A stretch of 64,000 bases of DNA, taken from NCBI RefSeq assembly GCF_000237925.1, contig NW_017386057.1, positions 186,001 to 250,000 on the forward strand, in the 5' to 3' direction. The translations under genes and the position numbers were made by a program. Each line of letters starts with the position of its first letter. Position 1 is the stretch's first letter. Below are positions 25,192 to 36,245 of this stretch, piece by piece. Source of the stretch: Schistosoma mansoni. Taxonomy: Eukaryota > Platyhelminthes > Trematoda > Strigeidida > Schistosomatidae. Under the pieces are notes generated by a model that had not been told where the DNA came from, did no database searches, and was given only the letters and a program-made list of their open reading frames with translations.

Positions 25192-25240
25192 GCACGGCTT
25201 GACGGCCGTTTCGTCCTATAGTGGGACTCCTCAGCAGTGC
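25192..25240 (-). ncRNA. Hammerhead-type motif, SINE family B antisense arm
   Basis: CTGAGGA, stem II GTCCC/GGAC, GAAA and stem III ACGG/CCGT with triplet GTC are all intact. Stem I pairs GCAC/GTGC across an internal loop caused by a small insertion after the cleavage site. Confidence 0.7.
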
Positions 25241-25585
25241 TCATCCACGATCCCATCCAGTGCTTCCAGGTTTTCCATGGTGATCTAGCTTCAATTGACT
25301 CATGATGTCAACTATATAAAATTATTAAAATCTCCACAAAACCCCCTTCCGATAATGATCATATGCTCACTAGGGCCTGGCTCCATGAGGTATGGAGTTC
25401 AACCAGGTCTGTTAGGAGATATCAACTCACTGAAGATATTGGTGAATGGTTGCTCAATTTCATGGGTTGGTTGAAGTTAGACATTAACACCATTGGATGC
25501 CAGCTCAATGGCCTATCGGTTAAGGGCTTCGGCTCGAGACTGGTAGGTCCTGGGTTCGAATCTCGCAAGGCGGGGTCATAGGTGC

Positions 25586-25631
25586 ACACTGATGAGGAGT
25601 CCCATAATAGGACGAAACGGCCGTCCAGTGT
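25586..25631 (+). ncRNA. Hammerhead-type motif, SINE family B, with compensated stem I
   Basis: Stem I is ACACTG/CAGTGT where other copies have GCACTG/CAGTGC: a G-C pair changed to A-T on both sides. Stem II and GAAA are intact. The first core base is A instead of C, which should abolish cleavage in this copy. Confidence 0.65.
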
Positions 25632-25731
25632 TTCCAGGTTTTCCATGGTGGTCTAGCTTCAATTGACTCATGATTTCAACTATATAAAGTTACTCAAATC
25701 TCCACAAAACCCCCTTCTGGTATTTTATATT

Positions 25732-27280
25732 TGTAAATAATGACTAAAAATCAGAAAGGATTCTCATTTAGTTTTCGTAATGTTATATCTACAACAAATT
25801 TTCTTAAATGATTTAACAAAATATTATAGTACTATTCAAAAAAAGATTAACAAAGCAAACCATTAATTTCAGGAAACTGATTCTCCTTTTCAAATTTAGT
25901 TCGATTTACTTAGCTTCATAGTTTGAGATGTTATCACTGAGTTATTCGAACAGTAACTGACTGAATACGAGATGTCTACAACTTATTGATCATAAAGAAG
26001 TGGCTAGCTTCATGTTTGTCTACTCCTTTGGTGTTAACTGGATCTCAGATAGAACATCAGTTCCTCTAAGACTTCTAGTGCATCTTTCAGGTGAATGCCA
26101 AGCGGCATAGAACCTACTTTAAAGGTTTCCTGTAGGCTACCAACACGGAACTCGCTATAATGCACCTCTTAAAATATTGGTCACAGTACAGTCCGATAAA
26201 TAAAGTTTGATCAACACCAAGAAATTAGACAAGCATGGTAATGGTCACCACTCAGTGATCGATCAACCCTAATATTTGTTTGTTTCAATTCTGGATTGAG
26301 GTAATGCATTATAAGGCTTCTGAATTTAGATTATTATTCGTGTCTTCAATTTATCCACTTCTGAAAGCATATTTGTCAGAAAGGTAGATTATTCAAGACA
26401 ATTCGTAGTAATCTCTGAAGCTTTGTTTCTTACTAGTTAGCACTCATCAGAATATAGTTAACTCATCATCAATTTATTAAAACAATTAGATACTGTACAG
26501 CTTGACCAATGGATCATATACAACATTAAGGACTTAACAAGCATGGCATTAATGCCATTGAAATAAAATGTAATGAGAAACCAGATATGTGTGTATCAAA
26601 GATAAGTCGAGTAATTCAAATCTTCTTATGCTGTATTGTATTTTTGTTGGTATAAAAAAGTTGTTTTAGATTATTGTTTTGAATGTCCTTATTCAACGGT
26701 AAGTGAAAGCATAGCATAAAAATTACTTTGACTTTTTTTCCATCCATAGTGCTTGGTAAGTACAGAAGAATGAAATTTATTCTAGTTGGTCATCTATATG
26801 TGTTTCATATTCGTTTGCTGAACAGACTTGTATGATTAAAATATTACAATATGAGGCTAAATTTTTATTTGGGGGTCGACATTAGTAAATAAGCTTTCCG
26901 ACTTACAACTAGTAGATGATACGTTCGAATTTCTTTCAACTAGGTTTGAGCAATCCAGCTCTTATACACATTTACAAGAATCTGAGCTTGATTATTGAGT
27001 TACGCTGATTTAAGTTGAAAGAAGTTAAAGTAAGATTCTGTGACTTCTGAAGTTAAATGTGTACAAAGTTACACAAACATCCTTCAACGAAACTAGACGG
27101 TAATAATAATTATTTATCGTGATTTATAGAAATTATGAAACTTAGCGCTTGAATCATATCATGACCGTTAATGTACTAGCAGGACTGTTTTGGATCCCGT
27201 GTGACATCGTCAATGAGCAAAGCTGACGACTTCCCTAATCTTTATTGGTTTCCTAACTTTTGCACGTCACTAATTGAAAC
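25732..27280. other. Stretch without recognised gene
   Basis: About 26030-26290 is less AT-rich than its surroundings and could hold a decayed repeat, but no frame, splice pattern or family motif is convincing. Confidence 0.3.
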
Positions 27281-27293
27281 TGTCCTTATATCT

Positions 27294-27603
27294 AAATTCA
27301 CTTGGTATTGTTTGCTTGAATCTTCCCATTGATGTTTAGGACTGAAATTGATCAGTCTCTTATTGACATATGTGAATACTGTGCGTATTGCCTCGATATA
27401 GCCTCAATTCATAAGCATTATGAGCAAAGATGGATAGCGGCTATGTGGATAACGTGGTGGCGTTTGAAGCGAATGGCACTGGGTTTCAGTCCCAGAGTGA
27501 ACATCAACTCTGAGATGCAGGTACATCCAGCTGACGAGTCCCTAATAGGACGAAGCCCGCGTCCTGCATTTCACTATTAGCCACTATTCATCTTTGCTCA
27601 TAA
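27294..27603 (+). mobile_element. SINE family A (Sm-alpha type), near full length, 13 bp target duplication
   Basis: Leader AAATTCACTTGGTATTG, IR arm CATTATGAGCAAAGATGG, tRNA-like middle with a B-box-like GGGTTTCAGTCCC, hammerhead, closing arm CATCTTTGCTCATAA. Direct repeats TGTCCTTATATCT/TGTCCCTATATCT (27281-27293 and 27604-27616, 12 of 13). The inner antisense hammerhead arm present in the 35864 copy is deleted here. Confidence 0.9.
27525..27569 (+). ncRNA. Hammerhead ribozyme, SINE family A
   Basis: ATCCAG then CTGACGA, stem II GTCC/GGAC. The conserved GAAA reads GAAG and stem I has one mismatch (CTGCAT), so activity is likely reduced. Confidence 0.75.
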
Positions 27604-27616
27604 TGTCCCTATATCT

Positions 27617-27986
27617 GTTTTAATCTCAACAAATAAATAGATTCAGTATGCACTAGTTATAAGAAGTGACTAGATATGGTAGATAAGTAATTGCCATAAG
27701 TAAGCCTCAAGTGACAATAAAAGGAACTAAGTCCATAAGATAGACTTGATGCTTTTCACTAGTTTTTAGTAGTATGGAATTAATCACTATTCAAAATCTA
27801 CGTGAATCAAAACTTACGGAGTACAATATCTTGCTGATGTAATGGAAAATAAATTAAAAGACTAAAATTTATTAAAATGTGAATGTATTACAATTAAAGA
27901 AACACGGAAATCACTGTAATTCGTTCTTTTAAGAAAAATGGTTAGGTCATCCTTGATTATTTAAATACTATCACCAATGTAAGAAA
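27617..27986. other. AT-rich stretch, no gene seen
   Basis: Short region between the SINE and the stop of the minus-strand exon; it should contain that gene's 3' untranslated region. Confidence 0.3.
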
Positions 27987-28646
27987 TTAAGGTGAATTTC
28001 TTCCATGTGTAATATAAATATAATGGTTTGAACCCTGTGAAAGTTTCTTTTTAATGAATACTTCTGGTTCGTATATATCTGTATTCTTATTCATACTGTC
28101 ATCGTTAGCATTTACAGGGATGATCTCCCTGTCTTTCCATGCCGGTGATGCTGAAGAGAAACTTGGCTGTCTTGATAAAATAGTTGTCGGTTTTATTGGT
28201 TCACGCCATTCAGATGGTGAAAATGAGTTAGCTGACCTGTATTTACGAACATTCCGGGAATCCGAAAAGTAATTATTTGTTGAGGAAGTATTTGGGGAAT
28301 AACTTGACTGAACGACCAAAGACTGTTGTCTTTCTAACTCTTGGTCAGTAAGTGTTTGAGAAGATTTATCATCTGTCGACGGAATTTTCGACAGAGAAAC
28401 ATATCGAATTATTTTTACTGGGCGAGTATCAGGTGGGTCTGGTGTTTTTCTATATGAATAGGGCGAAGGTGGTTGATTAAAAGACTGAAGAACTGGTCTA
28501 TTTTCAACTGGGTAGATAGTAGAAGATTGTTGATTATCTTCATAAAAACTCCTATTAGGTATGGACATCACCTTTTGACCTTCATTTGGTTGACTATTTC
28601 TTGAATTGTCATGATCCGGAATTGATTGAATAAGTATATTCCATCT
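27987..28646 (-). CDS. Probable last exon of a gene related to the 37426-38811 protein
   Basis: An open frame on the minus strand from an acceptor (ataattag at 28650-28647) to a stop at 27987, about 219 codons. The frame continues upstream of the first ATG (28568) to the acceptor, which argues for an internal start of reading, i.e. a downstream exon. Rich in Ser, Pro, Asn and Tyr, with no globular domain visible. S-S-T-I-Y-P-V-E-N-R-P recalls S-P-T-I-Y-P-V-A-N-Q-N of the 37426-38811 protein, and I-I-R-Y-V recalls its R-I-V-H-Y. I infer a diverged paralogue whose PTB-like exon lies upstream (towards 37 kb) or is lost. Alternatively it is an unrelated disordered tail. No upstream exon was located. 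Confidence 0.55.
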   Translation of the reverse strand, partial: RWNILIQSIPDHDNSRNSQPNEGQKVMSIPNRSFYEDNQQSSTIYPVENRPVLQSFNQPPSPYSYRKTPDPPDTRPVKIIRYVSLSKIPSTDDKSSQTLTDQELERQQSLVVQSSYSPNTSSTNNYFSDSRNVRKYRSANSFSPSEWREPIKPTTILSRQPSFSSASPAWKDREIIPVNANDDSMNKNTDIYEPEVFIKKKLSQGSNHYIYITHGRNSP

Positions 28647-28650
28647 CTAA

Positions 28651-29555
28651 TTATAATTATTTGATGAATTAATATGATGAATGCTTACGCTGCTCATTTT
28701 TGATTATGTTTTCAACGAAACAAACATTTATATCTCTGTTTCAATTTACATGTGTATCACTTATATATGAAGATTGAAACAAATATTGCAAGAAAACTGA
28801 AACTTTTTTAAAGTTTAAAAAGACATGTGATAGATTTTTAAGTAGAATAACAGTTATATAATGTACTTTTAGTAAATATTTCAATGTGGAATGTGAAATT
28901 CTTTAAGAACAATTTAGATCAATGGAAACTCTGATATTATTATCAGCAGTCCAAATGATTATGGACTATTGTTTTGAAATAAGATTGAGAAAAGATATGG
29001 TACTTTAATTACAAAAGTTTGGTGCTTTACCCAGGATATTTATCTTCATTACTTTATGTTTGCATACGAGCTGTAATATTAGTGTATGCTGAAGTGTTTA
29101 TTTTATTCAAACTTATATCGGGTCATATATAATTTGACTTCTAAAAGAGAATAGGGATACTGAATGAAATCATTTTTCATAATAGTAATTATGTATGGGC
29201 TAGTATTTTTCCAATCGTTTAATTTCATACGATATCTGTTTATATCCTTTGTCTTGATTAAATTCAGTGTGGACACGCATTTAGGTAACTGAACTCCATA
29301 GTTGAATCTCAAACTAGCATTAATTACCTCAAGATTCTGTAAACAAATTTCTGAGGAGTATCGATCAGCTTAAAGCCTACTTCCCAGGATTCTTACCGAT
29401 CTATTCTAAATGTTAAAATTATCATACAGTATTAAACAGTGACTTAGTGAAATTACAAGTTTTGAATCAATTCCTGGCAAAAGCCCGTCATCAATTCGAA
29501 ATATATACGGCAGACATAGAATGAGATGCATAGAATGAGATAATATTATGCCTAT
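28651..29555. other. AT-rich stretch, no gene seen
   Basis: A small minus-strand frame at 29103-29312 lacks supporting features. If the exon at 27987-28646 belongs to a longer gene, this is intron. Confidence 0.3.
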
Positions 29556-30108
29556 TGTTGTGACTTTGTAAAAGGCCGTCGCCAATTTGTTGTTATTTTG
29601 TGTCCGGCTTTTATCACGTGAGTTATCCACCAATCGGAATATGACTTTTCCAAGCTTAGCACTGTGCCAAAAACAATGACGTTTGACCGGTATGAGCAGT
29701 CTAGCATCCTCATTGGTCCCTTGTCCGCCTAGCCCTTCCAATTGAGTCCAAAACACCAATTACAGCTTCTGATATGCGAATCATTTGTTTCAAGCATACT
29801 CGGTTTATATACCAGACAACCAGACCGCATCACACCATAAAATAGAAAATAATATTTGTACAAGATCAAGCCGAATGTGGCTGTGAACGTGGGAGACAGT
29901 AATCAATAAACTGCGTATAATTCGGGAGCAGTAAATTGTAAAATAATAATAATAATTAGGTCAAAATGAATCTTATAATAAGATGAATATATATAGATTA
30001 AATTTAATTACTCAATATTTAAACAATAAGAATTTATATATAAAATAATAGTCCATTAATAGGTGTCCCGGACGTTACCCGTACTTATGTCTTCACAAGG
30101 ATATAACA
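29556..30108 (+). repeat. LTR-like repeat, best copy of its family
   Basis: Starts TGTTGTGACTTTG and ends GGATATAACA, about 553 bases. Shares its whole length with 14878-15463 and, more distantly, with 514-1167. TG...CA ends and no coding content suggest a solo LTR, an old fossil. Flanks CTAT and CTTA do not form a clean duplication, so the exact borders are uncertain. Confidence 0.5.
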
Positions 30109-31285
30109 CTTATCATATCCCAGAACAGAAACAGAGAATTATTACAGAATATTTCGTTCATTCAGCAGTTTAAAATTAGATTACTAGGCATTCGGTTGAA
30201 TCAGCTATTTCATCAAACATAACAAATTTCGCTGAATGTTGGCTGATTGAAGAAAAGATTAATAATTTGGATGAAGTGTATTTATAACATGCTTACAGTA
30301 TCCAAGGGGGAATATAAAAAACGAATTAGATTGAATTTAATTTGATTAGATTAATTTTTTAGTTAGCATACCTCCAAAAGTAATGATTCATAAGATGATA
30401 TTATAAATGAAATTATAACCAAAGTCCATTTTCTGTATTAATTAAACTACAGATATGTGTTTTAACATTTTTCGACATAACATTCTGTTTCAAATAACCA
30501 GATGAGTTGTACAAAGCATTCATAATATTACTTATCAATATGTATTAAGGATATCTTAACAAATTACTGATGTATATTTTAGTTTCATGAAAGACCTTTC
30601 CGGAAATTACTGGTTGTTGTTGGCACTTTCACGAAAACATAAACCTTAATAAGCATACCATAGGAAATCACCAATATGGAACGCTTGAAGAGTTAAATTC
30701 TCAAGACTATTAGTGAAAGATAACAAAAGTAATAGTTTTGGCAGGATACTTCACGATTTTATTGTTTGCATAAAAATATCTATGAAGGATTATGTGATGA
30801 ATTTATGAACTAAATTTGTTGTTATTCAAATACTACCAATATATTATGTTGACATTAGATACTTGAATAAATTGCCCTGATCTTATTAGTTATCTTGGGG
30901 CATTTTAAAATGGCAACGACTGAAAAAACAATCAATAATTTTCGAACAAGTGCGGAAATCGACATTAGATGATAAACAAAAGTATAAGCAGTTGTATTTT
31001 GAGAAAGCAAAACATCCCTTACTGTTACAATCACCAGGTACTTAATGCATATTGAGTTCATCACGCATATTTTTTGGGTAATCAAAGCAATCAACAAATG
31101 ACAAACATTTGGCTAAACAATGGTCATCAACTGTTTACAACCAAACCTATAGAAAAAATGCGTAGTAAACATTTGTCATGATAAATGCAACTTAAACCAA
31201 ATTCTTATCACATAATCAGCTTCGAGAGATAATTCTCGGAGTTTCAGTGAGAAACCGTGACGAAAGTAGTTCAACTGTGCCGGGT
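30109..31285. other. AT-rich stretch, no gene seen
   Basis: No supported gene. The minus-strand frame at 30855-31097 has no recognisable feature. Confidence 0.3.
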
Positions 31286-31535
31286 ATGAAGCAGTTACCC
31301 GCCAAAGACAATGGAAGACAGTCGTGCAACATCGTGTATTGGCTGAAGTTAGACATTAACACCATCATATGCCGGCTCGGTGGTTTTGAGACCAAGCGTT
31401 CGTGAAAGACTGGAAGTCTTAGTTCGAATCCCGCGTGCGGAACCGTGAACGCTCACTGCTGAGAAGTCTTATACTAAGACGGAACAGTCATCCAGTGCCT
31501 CCGGGTTTTTAATGGTGGTCTAACATGGTTTTAGT
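31286..31535 (+). mobile_element. SINE family B copy
   Basis: 'gaagttagacattaacacca', A-box-like region, B-box TAGTTCGAATCCCG, hammerhead-like block, then TCCGGGTTTTTAATGGTGG. Single orientation, diverged, no target duplication found. Confidence 0.7.
31454..31497 (+). ncRNA. Hammerhead-type motif with altered stem II, SINE family B
   Basis: Stem II is GTCTT/AAGAC against the usual GTCC/GGAC: several positions changed on both sides while pairing is kept. Stem I CACTG/CAGTG is perfect. The core CTGAGAA and the GGAA in place of GAAA depart from the conserved bases. Confidence 0.5.
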
Positions 31536-32400
31536 GAAACACAACTTTACCTTGTCATCCATTCACTAATGTTCACTCATATAGATCATATAGATTAGTA
31601 AAGTAATCACTTATTTCTGTTACGATTTCCTTTTACAATTACTAGAAAAATTGATGACTTCAGCTCTACTTTATATGAAAAGATCTTAAACATAACCACT
31701 CACTGTTTTAAACATGAATAATATATATCTCATTTTCTTTGCAATTTCCTATTCAGTTTCGCACGGCAATTTCAACTACGCTAACCAAAACACGTCAAGC
31801 TATTTTTCTGATCACACTAAGCACTAAACGTTTAGGCTAATGGCAGATGATCAAAGGGCTCTAAATAAAGTGAATTCATTTTTCTCTACGTATATTTATT
31901 TGCTTATCTTGCCCAAACTTATCAAATAAACTTAAGAAAATAGTGAATTTTTTTTAATTCTGAAACACATTATTCTTAAAGAAAAGAGTTGTAAAAATGT
32001 GAACGCACATCTGAAAATCCAGGTAAATCAACAGTTAAATATTTTGCTTCCTTTACAGTGCGAAAACGTCGGATAATCTCAATAAATTTATGGTGACTGC
32101 TTTTCAATGCTTCTGGTATTAATAGTGAAACGACTAGGGTTATATTCGAGTTATATTTTGCCCCAGAGTAAAATAGTTCCTTTCACAGGCTCAAATTAAA
32201 GTCATAAAAACGAAAAATAGATCATTGACAGGATTATTTAAGATTCTATTGTTAGCTCTCTACTGCCGATAAGTAAAAATACTGATGAACCAATAGCATC
32301 TAGCTTCCTCAGTCAGCAGTCCTTCAGAATGTAAGTATATTGTCCAAGATCAGATGAACTAGGATAAACAAAACACGGAAACTTAAGGTTTCCATTTGCA

Positions 32401-32426
32401 TAAGTATATATATATATATATATACT
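32401..32426. repeat. TA microsatellite
   Basis: About twelve TA units. Confidence 0.8.
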
Positions 32427-32647
32427 TCTGATATTGATAACATCTTAGAAGTTATTTGCTTACTGATGACAGAAACTTCATGAAAACCATGGATGAATGA
32501 TTCTCCTCAAAGAAAACCATCAATGAATGATTCTCCTCAAACAAACTGACTAGAAATGAATAATCAGTCACTCCAATTAAGTTTGGGATTGAATCATTTG
32601 TACAGTCATAATTCGGATCAATTTACTTATTAGTAACCTAGTATATC

Positions 32648-32934
32648 CAGTTGTTTTTTATACTACTTATCTTCCCATCGATGTGTTAGGACTGCAACTG
32701 GTCAGTCTCTAATTGGCATATGTGCATACTGTGCGTATTGCCTCGATATAGCCTTAATTCACAAGCATGGTAAGCAGAGATGGATAACGCGATGGCGTTT
32801 GAAGCGAAAGGTACTGGGTCCGAGTTCCAGAGTGAACATCAACTCTGAGATGCAGGTACATCCGGCTGACGAGTCCCAAATAGGACGAAACGAGCGTCCT
32901 GGATTCCACTGCTAGCCACTATCCATCTCTGCTT
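32648..32934 (+). mobile_element. SINE family A copy with target duplication
   Basis: Leader 'tcttcccatcgatgtgttag', 'catactgtgcgtattgcctc', a tRNA-like region with GGGTCCGAGTTCC, hammerhead, tail. Direct repeats ACCTAGTATATC (32636-32647) and ACCTAGCTATATC (32935-32947), one base different in length. The antisense inner arm is deleted. Confidence 0.85.
32860..32904 (+). ncRNA. Hammerhead ribozyme, SINE family A, intact core
   Basis: Stem I ATCCGG/CTGGAT (one G-U), CTGACGA, stem II GTCCC/GGAC, GAAA, short stem III ACGAGCGT and triplet GTC. All conserved residues are present: one of the two best family A ribozymes here, by the established Schistosoma Sm-alpha model. Confidence 0.9.
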
Positions 32935-32947
32935 ACCTAGCTATATC

Positions 32948-35852
32948 GCCTAAAACTGTTTTGACAGTAACAGATTAGATTAACGTATTTAAAGAATAAG
33001 AAAATAAGTAAAAATGGATTTTACCAAAAATCCTGAAAGTGCTTCCAAGGACACACCAAAAATATAATGTTTTGCTTTGAGAAAAAATGAACCGAGAAAG
33101 TAGTAGATCACCTGGGCTGTTATAATATGCATTGAGATTTCTTCCTCACAAATTAAAAACTACTTGACCTTAAACTATGAATAAATGATTGATTATATCT
33201 AAAAAGTACTTAACTGAACAGCCACAAAATTTCCATGAACCATAGATGTGTAAACAGCTCAGAAAACGTAATTCATTGCGACGAAATACCAATCATTTTC
33301 AAACATATTCAATCGGACGTAAACACTGAATATTAAGTAACTGATAAATGACAAAATACTTTCCATCAAGAAAGTAATTCCACTTTGCTTTAGATTCATA
33401 ATGCTTGTAAGAAAAACCAAAAGAATGAACGAAGCTAATTTTGTTATTGTAATGCGAATGTGAAAAAGAAATTCATAATGTAATATTCAATAAGTCTAAT
33501 ACACTTCAAACAATTTGATCGAAAAAACTTGTCAGGATATTTTATGTGAAAACTAAATATTTATCAAACAGAATTAAAAGAGAATTGTACACTAATTAAC
33601 AATCATAAATATGAGAGAGAGAAGGAAATGACATAATGAGGAAGCGAAATGGATCTAATGAAAACCAGAGTACGTTGTTAAAGCGTATTCATGGGTCTGT
33701 GGAACTCATGGCCACTAGGAGTTTCAAGCTTTCCTCATGAGCATTCAAAAAATTCGTACTAGTTTTAAATCTAGATTAATAATTTCCAACCAATTTTAAT
33801 CCCTATGACGGTTTAACAACTTCTCAAGTGAATAATTATCTTTCACATCTTTCTATACGTTAGTTTCATTCTTATCACCCTATAACTATTTTGCAAGTTT
33901 ACTCGTTATCTTAATTTTCGACTAAATGTTGGTATTGTCGTTAATGACTCAACAATATCCTATTTTATTATAGACAAGTACGTACAATATAAAAAGAAAT
34001 ATGATTTAACAGCTCTAGTAAGTGATGCTTTTGCAAGGCAAATTTTCTTCTCTTGGTTGTCTTTATTTTGTTTGACTTCTTATTTCTTTCATTTTATGTT
34101 GTTCTCTCTCTTAGATTTCTAATTACTAGTTTGTGTTTAACTGCTTTTTAATTTTGTATGTTTAGTCTTCTTTGTTTTCTCTATAAAATGCCTTGACAAG
34201 TAAGGATGATCAAATTGTTTGGAACGTGGTGAATACAACGTTAGATCTTTAAAATCAATTCTACCTTTATTACACAATCTAGATTTACGAAACGACCTAA
34301 ACAAATAGTTCAAGGGAACATTCATAAGTAATTGTGAATGGGATTAGTTGTTTGAAATCTCGTTTGATCTTACTGATTTCAGAGTTTTATCAACTCATTA
34401 ATTAACACTTTATGATACTTGTAATATGGGATATTAGAGGACCTAGAAGTTTCACATATCGACACAGAATCGATACTGGGTCCAAATCAGCTTTTTCAAT
34501 TAATAATTGAGTAGAACAAAGGAGATTTATTACGCTTTTCAGAGTTTTTTATTCCAAGTCCTGCTTATGTAGTCAAAAAGAGAGTTTGTAGCTTATCTAG
34601 TACATTTTTGGTGATTGGACATAAGTCTACGACCCTTCTAAGTGTAATATTCTCTTGAAAATATCCTTCACTCACTACGTTTACATAATTAGTCCTCATA
34701 TTCTTACCATGATTTCAGAAAATTATAATAGTCTAACGAAGCAACAATGATTTATTCCCTTTTTTACATTCAAAATGATCTGACTTAAGATCTGATGAGA
34801 AGCGAAAAATGTATTCTGCGGCTAATTTCGAATAATGTTATCTAAGGCTTTCAATCACATGGTATAATAGATTATTTCACAGATCTTATCCCAAGTTGAT
34901 TTTAACAACCAAACCGTCTTATAATGCATAAATTCATATGTCAGTTACAACTAATAGTAAGTATAGATTATTTTTGAAATTATGCTGAAACGTACCCATA
35001 AAATATCGAATTCTATAACATTACTTAGATTATTCAAATATGGTTATTATTATCTTACTAATTCATTATCTAGGAAATCTACACAGATTTCTTTATTCAA
35101 TAATGAATGCCATCATATAAGTAATATGCTCATATTTACAATTGTATACTGGTCATTGACTGTCAGCTTATCAATAATATATTACTTTTCAAAACAATAC
35201 GTTACTAAATTTAACCTGAAATTTAAGGACATACATCTTCTTGATTCTATCTCTTGTGCTTGTTTGCGTGTGTGTGTTCAGAGTTTGTAACGGTTTCAAA
35301 AGCATTTTAAAGCAGAACAAACCAAATAAAGTTGTAAGATAGTCGTAGATTTATCATTTATTCTATAATTTACCTAAACCAATTAATCAATATGGAAAGA
35401 TGAGAACTTCAAACAATAAGCTTAACTATATTCATATAATGTTTAGTTAAGTGATATATTATTGAGACCATAAAATGTACTGATATAAGTGTATCCAATG
35501 TCCAGTTAAAGTAAATCCTATGACGTATCAATTACTTATTTAGAAATAAGATATCGAAATACCTTATAACCTGCTCATTTCAATAAACCTAGCCAAAACT
35601 ACTGTAATTTCGGTTTACGTTTCATTATTACCACGTCAGAGAAGTGACTTTATAATATCTTTATTACTATCATCATCACAAAATATGGTAATTTATAGAA
35701 AAACTTATTCATTCATATATCGTAAACAAACATTATTTTAAAGTATGTTCAAGACCATTAGAGAATGCTCATACGCATCAATAACTTTACTAATCAATAC
35801 AGTGTGTTACTGTGCATCCAATAGCATATTTTAATATCTATCCACAAAACAA
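32948..35852. other. AT-rich stretch, no gene seen
   Basis: The frames at 34137-34325 and 34982-35290 are hydrophobic and AT-driven, without recognisable domain, splice support or paralogue in the window; I do not call them genes. Confidence 0.35.
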
Positions 35853-35863
35853 ATAACAATGAA

Positions 35864-36234
35864 CATTATAAGCAAAGATGGATAGTGGCTAGCAGTAGAA
35901 TCCAGGATGCGCGTTTCGTCCTACTTGGGACTAGTCAGACGGATGTACATGGATCTCGAAGTTGATGTTCACTCTGGAACTGAAACCCAGTACCATTCCC
36001 TTCAAACACCATCGCATTATCCACTTACCTACTGAGTCTTGATAGCCAAGTCGGACGAAACGCACATCCTGGATTCCACTGCTAGCCACTATCCATCTTT
36101 GCTTATAATACTTGAGAATTAAGTTTATATCGAGGCAAAACGCACAGTATGCACATATGCCAATAAGAGACTGATCGAATGCAGTCCTAAACATCTATGG
36201 GAAGATTCAAACAAACAATACTAAGTGAATTTAC
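35864..36234 (-). mobile_element. SINE family A, palindromic full form with 11 bp target duplication
   Basis: Perfect direct repeats ATAACAATGAA (35853-35863 and 36235-36245). Read on the minus strand: leader, arm GCAAAGATGGATAGTGGC, antisense hammerhead half (about 36050-36085), tRNA-like middle, sense hammerhead, closing arm. The outer and inner arms form a long inverted repeat, so this copy shows the family's ancestral palindromic plan; other copies are deletion forms. Confidence 0.85.
35900..35944 (-). ncRNA. Hammerhead-type motif, SINE family A
   Basis: Stem II GTCCC/GGAC and GAAA intact; core reads CTGACTA, where the sixth base should be G, and stem I has one mismatch. Probably inactive. 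Confidence 0.7.
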
Positions 36235-36245
36235 ATAACAATGAA

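Larger units (their letters stand above)
24961..25718 (+). mobile_element. SINE family B composite, one insertion with 12 bp target duplication
   Basis: Perfect 12 bp direct repeats GGTATTTTATAT (24949-24960 and 25719-25730) enclose the whole unit. It begins with the inverted arm AGTTGAAATCATGAGTCAA, is interrupted by a 200 N gap, then shows an antisense hammerhead, a sense arm ending in CTCCACAAAACCCCCTTCC, and a second block. That block has a tRNA-like A-box (TATCGGTTAAGGG) and B-box (GGGTTCGAATCTC), a hammerhead and the same tail. It is either a dimeric insertion or a nested one whose outer duplication survives. Confidence 0.75.

Noticed and set aside
25500-25570. tRNA gene candidate with A-box and B-box
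   Set aside because: No cloverleaf acceptor or anticodon stem; it is the tRNA-derived part of a SINE.
25363-25646. Overlapping frames on both strands of 72-74 codons
   Set aside because: They read through SINE family B, including its tRNA-like boxes and hammerhead; no protein is implied.
27329-27580. Open frame of 83 codons on the plus strand
   Set aside because: It lies wholly within a SINE family A copy with target duplications; the frame is a by-product, as are 35931-36194, 55934-56119 and 55458-55679.
34982-35290. Plus-strand frame of 102 codons with hydrophobic segments
   Set aside because: No homologue recognised, no splice or paralogue support, and AT-rich DNA readily gives such Ile/Leu/Tyr-rich frames.
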